A DNA stretch of 32,115 nt from a virus, in IMG/VR virus record IMGVR_UViG_3300027970_000090, positions 1-32,115 of that record; one strand, given 5' to 3'. The notes beneath the pieces were generated by a model, which was not told the origin of the DNA, searched no databases, and saw nothing but the letters and a program-made list of their open reading frames with translations. Of this stretch, positions 14,601 to 22,445 are shown one piece after another; the first letter of the stretch is position 1, and every line of letters begins with the position of its first letter. The translations under genes were made by a program, and so were the position numbers.

Positions 14601-15980
14601 TTATTCTACTGGAGGAGGTGGAGTAAAACTTTCTATTGTTGTACCAATCCATCCGAATGGTTGTAAATTTATATTCAATGGAGGCAAGTTTCCTGATATA
14701 TTTGCTATAGAATATGAATATAAATTAGGACTTCCGATATTAACACCTGTATTAGAAGTTTTATACCACTTACTTCTATTACCAACAGTACCCGCAGAAG
14801 ATAAAACATCCTCTAGAGGTCCGAGAGAAGATCCAAGTCCATAGCGTTTAACTATTGTATTTGCAATAGCAAGTGCTTCATTATTAGCAATAGTACCAAA
14901 TCCTATGTTTTGATAAAGTTTTCCTAAAAAAGTTTGAGGCAAATTTTCAATATTTCGTATAAATTCATAAACTTTTTGAGTTTCTTTAGGAAATAGAGAA
15001 GCCAATCCTCCTAATGGATCATATGCAAAGTTAACTCCAAATGAAGCATAGTTAACTACGGTTTGAATTGCATTTAATGTTTGAAATAAGTTATCAGAAC
15101 CATTAAATAACTGAGCAAAAAATCCAACATCATCCAAAATTGTTTGTGCAGCATCGAGTATTAAACATATTAAATCCAGTGGGATTATTTGTTCAATAAC
15201 ACTTGTAATATATTGCTGAACCATTCTAGATATATTGTTTAACCATGTATATAATTGTTGCACTAGAAGAACCATTCCCTGATATATTTCAACCAATCCT
15301 TGATATAACGAAGTTACAGCACCAGTTATGAACCACATAGCCTGATTTAAACCACCAAACGTATCAGAAGGAAGAGAAAGATAGGAGCGAGTTCTTATGA
15401 CATTGCAAAAGTTTTCAATATCATCCACCATACCCGGATGTATTTTGTTTAAAAGATCAGTAGCCAAACAAGGAGTGTTAATACCCGGTCCAGTCATTAT
15501 GTTTACCGCATTATTAGCAGAATATCGAGTAAAAGACCCATCAGAACCTATATCTTGAAGTTGTTCTTTCTTACCCGCAGGAGTATTTTTTAAATTTTCC
15601 TCAAATCCATTGTCTTTTATATAACAAGTAACAAACCATTTATAAAGATCAGGAGTTATTGATACTGGATCTGATCCAGTAAACGTAAATTGTGCTCCTA
15701 AAGCATCATATCCCTTTATTAAAATAAAAAGAAGAGCGGCATAAAGGTTTTCATTGGGTAAACAGCTGTGTTTTATCTTATATAAAACACCATCAGAACC
15801 AAATATAAGACCTGTTTGAAGTTCTAATGAAGCTATAGTGACTCCTTCAGTAGCATCATCCAACAAATTAACTATCGAATTCTTTGCAGAAGAAAGTGTA
15901 TTTGTTATTGTAGAAGAAAAATTCAATATAGATTGTGCTACTGGATTTATTTTTTCTGAATTTGTTGTTGCATCTGCCAT
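14601..15980 (-). CDS. Hydrophobic tail/baseplate-associated protein of unknown function
   Basis: This 459-residue protein is not recognised. The N-terminal 35 residues are Ser/Thr/Asn-rich. Residues 75-90 (NLYAALLFILIKGYDA) and especially 208-292 are long hydrophobic or amphipathic helices (QAMWFITGAVTSLYQGLVEI; IPLDLICLILDAAQTILDDV). The chain ends in a proline run (TPPPPVE). It lies directly before the gp5-like gene (one-base gap) in the late module, so it is probably a virion protein; the hydrophobic core could be released from the tail into the host membrane, as with tape-measure-like proteins (inference). No enzyme motif is seen. It diverges from the dNMP kinase gene with only 24 bases between their starts. 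Confidence 0.85.
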   Translation of the reverse strand: MADATTNSEKINPVAQSILNFSSTITNTLSSAKNSIVNLLDDATEGVTIASLELQTGLIFGSDGVLYKIKHSCLPNENLYAALLFILIKGYDALGAQFTFTGSDPVSITPDLYKWFVTCYIKDNGFEENLKNTPAGKKEQLQDIGSDGSFTRYSANNAVNIMTGPGINTPCLATDLLNKIHPGMVDDIENFCNVIRTRSYLSLPSDTFGGLNQAMWFITGAVTSLYQGLVEIYQGMVLLVQQLYTWLNNISRMVQQYITSVIEQIIPLDLICLILDAAQTILDDVGFFAQLFNGSDNLFQTLNAIQTVVNYASFGVNFAYDPLGGLASLFPKETQKVYEFIRNIENLPQTFLGKLYQNIGFGTIANNEALAIANTIVKRYGLGSSLGPLEDVLSSAGTVGNRSKWYKTSNTGVNIGSPNLYSYSIANISGNLPPLNINLQPFGWIGTTIESFTPPPPVE

Positions 15981-15993
15981 AATAAAATGTTAC

Positions 15994-16001
15994 TATAATA
16001 A
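15994..16001 (+). promoter_or_regulatory. Possible promoter element for dNMP kinase
   Basis: TATAATAA ends three bases before the ATG at 16005; as a -10 box (TATAAT, 15994-15999) it would start transcription at the ATG within one base. No good -35 box is found at normal spacing. It occupies the 24-base gap between two divergent genes. Confidence 0.35.
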
Positions 16002-16004
16002 CTT

Positions 16005-16622
16005 ATGTCAAAAACCATAATTTACCCGCCAATTGGAATATCTGGTGCCGCATTATCTGGAAAAGATACTCTATGCTCATATCTTATTTACAATTTTGCT
16101 CTTTTATACAATACAAAAGCCAAAAGATGTTCAATTGCAGGTGATATTATAAGAAAAGATCTACAAGAAATGATTTTTAGTAAGATAGATGCTGATATAG
16201 ACATAAATGATCCCTTACAAAAGGAAAGTGTTCGTCCTCTGATGGTTGAATATGGTAGATATATGAGAAATCAGACAAACGGTAGGTATTTTATTGAAAT
16301 TTTGAACAAAAGTAAACAATTTGGCAAGAATTTTATCCCAATTATACCAGATATTCGCTATAATGAGTATGAAAAGGACGAATTGTATTGGTTGAAAGAA
16401 GAAAAAAAAGGAATTTTAATATTTTTAGAACGAGATGACATTCCTCCTGCCAATAAATTTGAAAAAAATAATAATATTTCTCTAAAAAAGGCAGCTGATA
16501 TGGTTATAGAAATACAAAATTTTTATAAAGCAGAGGATTATGCTGATTTTATACAAGATTATGTTGATAAAATTATTACCACTTACCAACAGGGCATTTC
16601 TCAGCCCTTAGATAGGTCTTAA
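16005..16622 (+). CDS. 1: Deoxynucleoside monophosphate kinase (T4 gp1-like)
   Basis: The enzyme phosphorylates dNMPs to dNDPs for phage DNA synthesis. The 205-residue protein has an N-terminal P-loop GAALSGKDT (residues 14-22) after a hydrophobic strand (IIYPPIGIS), in the form used by the dNMP kinase family (GKDT rather than GKST). Later features include an arginine-rich lid-like region (RPLMVEYGRYMRNQTNGRYF) and PDIRYNEYEKDEL. T4 gp1 is 241 residues, so this is slightly short. It is the only + strand gene inside the tail block, diverging from the hydrophobic protein gene and overlapping the zinc-binding gene by 47 bases tail to tail, which suggests later insertion. Substrate specificity cannot be read from the sequence. 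Confidence 0.78.
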   Translation: MSKTIIYPPIGISGAALSGKDTLCSYLIYNFALLYNTKAKRCSIAGDIIRKDLQEMIFSKIDADIDINDPLQKESVRPLMVEYGRYMRNQTNGRYFIEILNKSKQFGKNFIPIIPDIRYNEYEKDELYWLKEEKKGILIFLERDDIPPANKFEKNNNISLKKAADMVIEIQNFYKAEDYADFIQDYVDKIITTYQQGISQPLDRS

Positions 16623-16887
16623 CAGCCATATTACATCCGCATTTTCCGCATCTTTCAGAGCCAGAATCAAAAAATTCACACCCTCTGCATATGGATAAAC
16701 GTGACTTTGCTTGTTCAGAATCAGTTTTTAATGCGTTTCCTGCCATTACACTTGCTGCATTATTTACTATGCTTCTTCCTAAGTTAACTGCCATCTTAGT
16801 TGCTGATGGCATTTGCGGCTTATTTGATGATTGTAGCTGCTGTATTCTATTGCTTTGTAGACTTCTTAGTAATGAATTTTTGTCCAT
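16576..16887 (-). CDS. Small zinc-binding protein in the baseplate cluster
   Basis: This 103-residue protein has a basic, Gln/Ser-rich N-terminal half and a C-terminal cysteine cluster: Cys67, Cys70, Cys80, Cys83, Cys85 and Cys98 in SICRGCEFF, ERCGKCGCNM and KCPVGKW. The pattern suits a zinc-ribbon-type knuckle. Function is unknown; location next to the hub gene suggests a tail assembly factor or minor virion protein. Start: an upstream TTG at 16905 is possible in frame, but the ATG at 16887 follows a late-type GATAAATACT element and lies one base after the hub stop, so it is preferred. The last 47 bases, which encode Cys98 and the PVGKW end, overlap the dNMP kinase gene on the other strand. 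Confidence 0.82.
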   Translation of the reverse strand: MDKNSLLRSLQSNRIQQLQSSNKPQMPSATKMAVNLGRSIVNNAASVMAGNALKTDSEQAKSRLSICRGCEFFDSGSERCGKCGCNMAVKTYLRAEKCPVGKW

Positions 16888-16888
16888 A

Positions 16889-18586
16889 TTAGTATTTATC
16901 GTCAAGTTCTTCCCACCATTTACTGAAAATATCTATTTTAGTGCAGATTACATCTGTTGTGTATGATTCTTTATCAAAATAATGTACAATTTTGGTTATT
17001 AACCATTGTCCTAAAAATTTATCGTCAAATGGATTTTTATCTGCCGTGGAAGAATCACGATCAACGAATAAAAACTTACCCGGAGTCCTAATCGTAAGCC
17101 CCGTTGCTTTAAAGTAAAGTGCTTGATTTAACATTAAAAAATCTTTTAACATTGAAATCATACTCATATCCGTAGGGAAAAATGTTCTTTGGATAAAACA
17201 ATTAGATGTCATCAATCCACTACTTTTGGTTTTGTTAAAATTAAACAATAATTGTGCTTCATTGTTCTTGTTTTGTTGACTAAAGCTATGCAATCCTTCC
17301 TTTGCGATATTTTTCATATTTTCCAACACATCTTTAGCAGTATTATTTGTATAAAATACATTAAATTGATTTTGAGAAAAATTATAATTATGAACTGGTT
17401 TATTTGTAAGGTTCAAATCATCAATAGGAACCATAGAAACAAATTTATAATTATTTATCATTGAAGCTATTCCAGATTGAAAATTTCTTATCACAGAATC
17501 TTCATTTTGATTATACGGTGCTCTTGCAAAGTAAGGACTAGAATTCGTGATTTCTTGATTGTCATTTATAACAATTCTTTCTACTTGATTATTATTAGCT
17601 TCTTGAATAATTTTTTTTAAAGAAATTAATTTAAATCTTTTACCACCTACTCTATCGTATCTATCCAAGTCTAAAAATGCTGGAGAATTGTCTTCTGATT
17701 TAAATAAACTATAAACATAATTTAAATCTTCTAATGCATTTCTATTGGCGGGAGAGGTATATAATACAGATCCTTCATAGTTGGGTTCTCCAGAAGAACA
17801 TCCCGAATCCCAATTATCAAGATCAAAAATGTTTATAGATTGATCGGGATCGTCTATAAATTTTCCTCCTTTGGAACTACCCACTTTAATACCATTTGAG
17901 CTAATTCCATCAGAACTATTGGATGCTGCTGTTTGTATTATAGATTTTATAGCATCACTCACTGGCATACTTCTTTCTGTATCCTTTGCTAGTATATTCC
18001 CTTTATTAGGACCATACAATGCAGTAGACCATTCTATGTTTCGTTCCAATAATATTTGATATCTTTCATCCCAAAAATAAAATTTTCTTGTTTTTTTAGT
18101 AGCAGAATTAGTTTTTATATCTTCAATGTCATAAACAACAAAATTATAAGCCATTTCCCACTGTTCTGGGGGTAATTGTGAATTTGAAGAAGAATTGTTT
18201 GCTGTTGTTATTGGATATATCTTAATGTTTATTTTATTTCTTCCATCTGTTCTAAATAAAAACGGAGCATCTATTTTTTCTTGATTTTTTGCAGGAATAG
18301 AGCCTCTTTCTATCATTTCATAATCAGTAGACAATGTTATCCAACCTTTTGTATTCCAATCATCCAAATTTTCTTCTATTGCAAGACCATCAACAAAGAA
18401 AAATGGAACTGCAAATGGTTTAAAATTTTTTATTTGATTATACATCCAAAGTTCAATATAAAATAATTGACCTCCAATTTGATGTACAAATCTATTGTCC
18501 AAGTTGGATCCACCAGCAGTATCGTTAGAATTTAATGCTGGATTGCTTACTTCTGCATTTGTAGATGGAACTTGAGTTACTGGCAT
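16889..18586 (-). CDS. Baseplate hub protein (probably gp27-like)
   Basis: This 565-residue protein is probably the central hub connecting tail tube and spike. The C-terminal region (about 490-565) has the hub-type pattern of strands (TGLTIRTPGKFLFVDRD; FLGQWLITKIVHYF; SYTTDVICTKIDIFSKWWE), as in gp27 and phage late-control D proteins. The N-terminal half has strand-rich segments (GQLFYIELWMYNQIKNFKPF; ITLSTDYEMIERGS), consistent with tube-like barrels. A Gly/Ser/Asp linker lies at about 220-280. T4 gp27 is 391 residues, so this version is enlarged. It follows the 199-residue tube-fold gene after three bases. Its last codons double as a promoter element for the next gene. Assignment is by pattern and neighbourhood. 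Confidence 0.65.
   Translation of the reverse strand: MPVTQVPSTNAEVSNPALNSNDTAGGSNLDNRFVHQIGGQLFYIELWMYNQIKNFKPFAVPFFFVDGLAIEENLDDWNTKGWITLSTDYEMIERGSIPAKNQEKIDAPFLFRTDGRNKINIKIYPITTANNSSSNSQLPPEQWEMAYNFVVYDIEDIKTNSATKKTRKFYFWDERYQILLERNIEWSTALYGPNKGNILAKDTERSMPVSDAIKSIIQTAASNSSDGISSNGIKVGSSKGGKFIDDPDQSINIFDLDNWDSGCSSGEPNYEGSVLYTSPANRNALEDLNYVYSLFKSEDNSPAFLDLDRYDRVGGKRFKLISLKKIIQEANNNQVERIVINDNQEITNSSPYFARAPYNQNEDSVIRNFQSGIASMINNYKFVSMVPIDDLNLTNKPVHNYNFSQNQFNVFYTNNTAKDVLENMKNIAKEGLHSFSQQNKNNEAQLLFNFNKTKSSGLMTSNCFIQRTFFPTDMSMISMLKDFLMLNQALYFKATGLTIRTPGKFLFVDRDSSTADKNPFDDKFLGQWLITKIVHYFDKESYTTDVICTKIDIFSKWWEELDDKY
16893..16900 (-). promoter_or_regulatory. Late-type promoter octamer before the zinc-protein gene
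   Basis: GATAAATA on the - strand, followed by CTAAT and the ATG at 16887, matches the T4 late consensus TATAAATA at seven of eight positions, including the common downstream CT. In T4 geometry transcription would begin at the A of the ATG. It is embedded in the last codons and TAA of the hub gene. Confidence 0.55.
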
Positions 18587-18589
18587 AAA

Positions 18590-19189
18590 TTAACAATTAG
18601 AACTATTAATATCCTTTAATAAAGAAATATTTAATTGATTAAAAACGAAGGTTGCAGTACAAATAATTTCATTTGCAGTTTGAAAAGAATATTCAATAGG
18701 ACTTAAACTAGTTATAAATGCTTGTGTATATTTAAATTCTATTATTTTATTGTTAAATTCATCTAAACCAAATAAACTAAACGTAGTTGTAAAATCTGAC
18801 ATGGGATTTGTTAATCGAATATCGTCAATTTCCATTATTATTGGTTCTGTTAAAGTAGTGGAACTATTTTCACTATTATTAAATAGATTTAACCATTTCC
18901 AAAGTATCCAATAGTTCTGATATCCATTATCAATTAAAAATTTCAAAGTTAGAGAATCATATGAAGGACGAGATATGCTAGATGCATTATAAACCTGTCC
19001 TCCGAAAGGAACTTTAATTTCATTAACCTTTATACTTGGCACCGGAGATCCAAATGTAGTAAATTGAACCTGATCTGCATTGTAATTTGATTCTATTACA
19101 AGATCTTGTTTTCTTTTTAATGCTATTGGCAAATCCATAACAAGTTTGAATTTGTCATTCCTAGATCTATTTAAAATTGATTGATTCAT
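18590..19189 (-). CDS. Tail tube-fold protein (baseplate or tube-initiator candidate)
   Basis: This 199-residue protein has a tail-tube-like pattern. An early FGSPVPSIKVNEIKVPFGGQ stretch is followed by RPSYDSLTLKFLIDNGYQNY, then a helix (WILWKWLNLFNN) and a C-terminal strand set (QTANEIICTATFVFNQLNIS). This matches tube proteins, which have a central long loop and a helix packed on a beta-barrel. It is distinct from the main tube at 27562 and lies just after the terminase gene and before the hub gene. A role as tube initiator or baseplate tube layer, as gp54 or gp48 play in T4, is inferred from fold pattern and position only. One base separates it from the terminase stop. Confidence 0.65.
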   Translation of the reverse strand: MNQSILNRSRNDKFKLVMDLPIALKRKQDLVIESNYNADQVQFTTFGSPVPSIKVNEIKVPFGGQVYNASSISRPSYDSLTLKFLIDNGYQNYWILWKWLNLFNNSENSSTTLTEPIIMEIDDIRLTNPMSDFTTTFSLFGLDEFNNKIIEFKYTQAFITSLSPIEYSFQTANEIICTATFVFNQLNISLLKDINSSNC

Positions 19190-19190
19190 A

Positions 19191-21047
19191 TTAAAAAACT
19201 ATAGTCGGATGATAGGTGTCCATAGAAGACTTATCCATTTCATCAGCCTTTAAAGGCAACATACGATCTGGACCATCACTTTCCAATAACCATGTAGTAA
19301 GAGCCGCCCTATCATCTGAATATAAATCAAATCCAGAGGCTGTATCCATGTCACCAACATATGAAAATGGAGTATTTACGAAAGGTTTTCTAACAATTGT
19401 TTGTCCTCCTCCTATTAATAAAGGACTATTTTTAATAATCTCCTTATTATCTGAAATTGGAAAAATTTTCATCGGCCTACCTTGATCGTCTATGTCTAAA
19501 ATATTAAAATATTTTCCAACCAATGAAGGATCAAGAATAAATAATGCCCAAATAAGTCCAAACACTCTATCATCTAAATATTTATCAGATTTTTTTGAAT
19601 ATGTAAAATTTGGAAGTCTAATGAAATTGTCTATTTCTAATAATGTTTCAATATCATTTAATTTCACTGCCTTTAAACTATTAACCCAATATCTAAAATT
19701 TGTTATTCCTTTATATCTGGTATTTGTATGATTGTGTATACCAAATCTATTAGCATTGTTATAATGCTTACTAAATCCCTCAAAATGATAGGAAACAACA
19801 TTTTCATAGTTGTGAGTTTGGCACAAAACATCTAAAATTTGTTGACCATTGTTATTATTTTCAACAAGAATCGGAGGTCTTCCCCAATCCTGTAAAATTC
19901 CCATCAAACGAGTTCCAAAATGAAATGGATTTATATTATTTGAAGAAAAAAGAGCTACTTGTTGAATATCCTGTAAATTTGATACGTCTAATATCTGTGC
20001 AACTGAATTTGATCTTCCAATTCCTTCTCCAACGTCAACTCCTATGACATAGAAACTTTCCGGATTGGGCAATTTAAATACTTGATAGGCTCCATCTTCC
20101 AAAGATAATATAGGTTCTGAACAACTAGCCTTTAATTCGGCTAGATATTCTTCATCGATAACGCCCTTTCCAGGTTCGTGGAATTTATTGGCATATTCTT
20201 GATCAAAATCATCTTTAGATCCCATGAGAGCCAGTGTTTTTCTTTTCCACTCTTCATCTCGATCTGGAACATCCCACCAATTAACAATTTCTAAGTGCCA
20301 TTCACTGTTTTCTTCTTGTGCGCTTTTATAAAGTTCATAAAATTTATTATCAGTTCCATTTGGAGTACTAATAACAACAATTTGCGACCTTTTCATCGAT
20401 GAAATAATTGGAATAGCAGACTTCCACAATTCTTTCATCAAATCATTAGGACAATGAGCCATCTCATCAATAATCAAAAGATTACTTGTAGTTCCGCGAG
20501 GTCCAGATGATGATGTTGTACTAACAGTTATTGCTGAATCGTTTCCAAGATTAAAACCATCTTTTCTCCAAGATTTTATAGGAGGTTTTAAGTATATAGG
20601 AAGTTGTTCATATGCCATTTTAATTCTAGCAAATATTTCCTTAGCAGTTGCTTCTTTATTTGCTACAATTGTTATTCGCTTATCAGATTGAAAACATACT
20701 AACCATAATGCATAAATAGTTATTGTTGTAGTTTTTCCGCTTTGTCTTGAGCTAAGAATAACATTAAATCTATTTGATTTAAATGCCTTCAGTAGAGTTT
20801 TTTGATACTTATAAAGTTCTATTTTCCTTTTACCATCTTCGGTTATTATGTAAAAATGACTTTCTGCAAAATGCAAAATACTTTTGACGCAAAGCCTAAG
20901 CTCTGCTTTCATGTCATCCGTCCATTTAAACAATGCATCCTTACGAAGGATGTTTTCGTTTCCTTGATAGAACTTTCCGTCTACAAGAATATCATCTATA
21001 TCTAAATCATCTAATGAATTTTCTTCTACTTTCTTTTTTCTGGGCAT
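19191..21047 (-). CDS. 17: Terminase large subunit (T4 gp17-like)
   Basis: The terminase pumps DNA into the prohead and cuts the concatemer. The 618-residue protein (T4 610) has an ATPase domain with the classic motif SSRQSGKT (99-106), Walker B LLIIDEMAH with Asp194 and catalytic Glu195, and coupling motif STPNG (228-231). The C-terminal RNase H-like nuclease has VIGVDVG (Asp338), ILVENNN (Glu396) and YLDDRVFG (Asp492/493), matching the T4 catalytic acidic triad. All key residues are present. It lies within the baseplate cluster, unlike T4 where 17 sits beside 18 and 19. It has its own late-type promoter element in the 30-base gap upstream. No small terminase subunit is recognised in the window. 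Confidence 0.96.
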   Translation of the reverse strand: MPRKKKVEENSLDDLDIDDILVDGKFYQGNENILRKDALFKWTDDMKAELRLCVKSILHFAESHFYIITEDGKRKIELYKYQKTLLKAFKSNRFNVILSSRQSGKTTTITIYALWLVCFQSDKRITIVANKEATAKEIFARIKMAYEQLPIYLKPPIKSWRKDGFNLGNDSAITVSTTSSSGPRGTTSNLLIIDEMAHCPNDLMKELWKSAIPIISSMKRSQIVVISTPNGTDNKFYELYKSAQEENSEWHLEIVNWWDVPDRDEEWKRKTLALMGSKDDFDQEYANKFHEPGKGVIDEEYLAELKASCSEPILSLEDGAYQVFKLPNPESFYVIGVDVGEGIGRSNSVAQILDVSNLQDIQQVALFSSNNINPFHFGTRLMGILQDWGRPPILVENNNNGQQILDVLCQTHNYENVVSYHFEGFSKHYNNANRFGIHNHTNTRYKGITNFRYWVNSLKAVKLNDIETLLEIDNFIRLPNFTYSKKSDKYLDDRVFGLIWALFILDPSLVGKYFNILDIDDQGRPMKIFPISDNKEIIKNSPLLIGGGQTIVRKPFVNTPFSYVGDMDTASGFDLYSDDRAALTTWLLESDGPDRMLPLKADEMDKSSMDTYHPTIVF

Positions 21048-21053
21048 TAGGAA

Positions 21054-21061
21054 TACTTATA
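21054..21061 (-). promoter_or_regulatory. Late-type promoter octamer before the terminase gene
   Basis: TATAAGTA on the - strand lies six bases (TTCCTA) before the ATG at 21047. It matches the T4 late consensus TATAAATA at seven of eight positions. T4 spacing would start RNA one base before the ATG. A weak 5-bp inverted repeat (21044-21048 with 21074-21078) encloses it and includes part of the start codon. Confidence 0.6.
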
Positions 21062-21077
21062 AAAATATATAAAAATG

Positions 21078-21434
21078 CTATCTATTGATTTGACTATTCA
21101 ATTCTGAAATAATAGAAGAAACATACTTTGCTTTTAATATTTTCAATTCCGTTCCATTTTCTGGCATTTTTACTGGATTTTGAATTTGATTATAAGAACA
21201 TACCAACCACCACAAATCCATAGTATTATAATATTTATGTGATATTAAATGCCATGTATCATTATATGTAGTATAATAAGAATCTTCTACGTCTGAATTA
21301 TTTGCTGGAAATAAATTAATAGCTCTTAATAAATTATAAAATTTAAAATCATTATTATCGTTATAGATATTAAAAAAATTTTCATATCTATACATTGAAA
21401 TATTTGATAAATCTGTAAAGGAATTATGTTTCAT
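21078..21434 (-). CDS. 53: Baseplate wedge protein (T4 gp53-like)
   Basis: gp53 locks baseplate wedges around the hub. This 118-residue protein (T4 196) carries the LysM-like signature of the family: YNDTWHLISHKYYNTMDLWW followed by LVCSYNQIQNPVKMPENGTE. The first 50 residues include aromatic and Asp/Asn-rich stretches (YRYENFFNIYNDNNDFKFYN). It is shorter than T4 gp53, apparently a minimal version. It lies between the gp48-like gene and the terminase gene, with nine bases to the former. The ATG is at 21434; no ribosome binding site is visible. Confidence 0.8.
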   Translation of the reverse strand: MKHNSFTDLSNISMYRYENFFNIYNDNNDFKFYNLLRAINLFPANNSDVEDSYYTTYNDTWHLISHKYYNTMDLWWLVCSYNQIQNPVKMPENGTELKILKAKYVSSIISELNSQINR

Positions 21435-21443
21435 GAGTTTTTA

Positions 21444-22439
21444 TTATTTTTTGCTAAAAGGGTTTAGATAATTAGTAGCATCAGCAGCAATATTTCCAAC
21501 CTCCTTAACTACATTACTTGCGGCATTAACAGTCGCAGTAGCTGCTTCTGGGGTTGTTAATGCTAAACTTTTAATAACACTAATTCTTTGATTAGGATTT
21601 GCTGCTCCTCTATATATATTAGTACTTTCTGGAATTAATGAAGTTAATGTTATAGTAACTTTATATGCTTCGGGAATTAATGAACTAGATCCATTTCCTA
21701 TATCTATTTCTCTAGTTGCTCCTATACTTTTTATCGAATAATTACTAACATAAGCAGCTGGCATAAAAACTCCTCCTCCTCCTTCACTTTCTACTGTATA
21801 TATTTTAGGAGGAATGTGAGTTAAATATGTAGTTCTTATTTTTAAATTTTGAAGAGCAAATAATTGTACAAACCAAAAATTATCTATTGTTTTTTTTATG
21901 TCTACTGTATTATATAAAGGAAATGAAATGCTAACGGATTTATTATTAGAAGATTCAAATGTTTGCGGAGTCTCATAACTAAATCCACTAGTAATAAAAC
22001 TTGCAATAGAATCACTTTTTCCTATAGCGGTTTTAATAAGACCTCCAAATACTGGCATTTTTTCAAGGTCTAATGGTTTCCAAGTGTTTACTATGTCTCC
22101 ATTCAAGGAATCTCCGGGTTTTATTAAATAAGGAAGTCTATAGTTAAATCCGGTTGCAATTCCTTCGTATAGCATACCATATGGATCGTCTTGTTTTTTT
22201 AAATCTGCTATATTTTTAAATAAATTTAGAATATTTTGCGTCCATTTTCCGTATGGTAATGTATATTCTTTTAAAGAAATTGCAGGAACCTCGGATATGG
22301 CATTTACTGTCATATTATTTTTCCATTGAAAATCCTTTATAATATCTATTGTTCCTTCCACTGGCGAGACGAGCGGCCATGAGAATTTAATGCCATTAAA
22401 TTGTATAGGCTGATCAGTTATTTTAAAAAATCTGTTCAT
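21444..22439 (-). CDS. Baseplate tube-cap protein (gp48-like)
   Basis: This 331-residue protein is probably the baseplate component that starts the tail tube (T4 gp48 364 residues, gp54 320). The C-terminal half has the tube-type layout: SISFPLYNTVDIKKTIDNFW, LFALQNLKIRTTYLTHIPPK, then AAYVSNYSIKSIGATREIDI and EAYKVTITLTSLIPESTNIY. T4 gp48 also ends with a strand set of this kind. The C-terminus is Ala/Asn-rich and may be flexible. It follows the tape-measure gene after six bases, which fits with a tube-assembly role. Which of gp48 and gp54 it corresponds to cannot be decided from the sequence. Confidence 0.62.
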   Translation of the reverse strand: MNRFFKITDQPIQFNGIKFSWPLVSPVEGTIDIIKDFQWKNNMTVNAISEVPAISLKEYTLPYGKWTQNILNLFKNIADLKKQDDPYGMLYEGIATGFNYRLPYLIKPGDSLNGDIVNTWKPLDLEKMPVFGGLIKTAIGKSDSIASFITSGFSYETPQTFESSNNKSVSISFPLYNTVDIKKTIDNFWFVQLFALQNLKIRTTYLTHIPPKIYTVESEGGGGVFMPAAYVSNYSIKSIGATREIDIGNGSSSLIPEAYKVTITLTSLIPESTNIYRGAANPNQRISVIKSLALTTPEAATATVNAASNVVKEVGNIAADATNYLNPFSKK

Positions 22440-22445
22440 ATTTTT

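Noticed and set aside
16888-16905. TTG at 16905 as the zinc-protein gene start
   Set aside because: The added residues come from the hub gene end and a late promoter element; the ATG at 16887 fits the promoter geometry.
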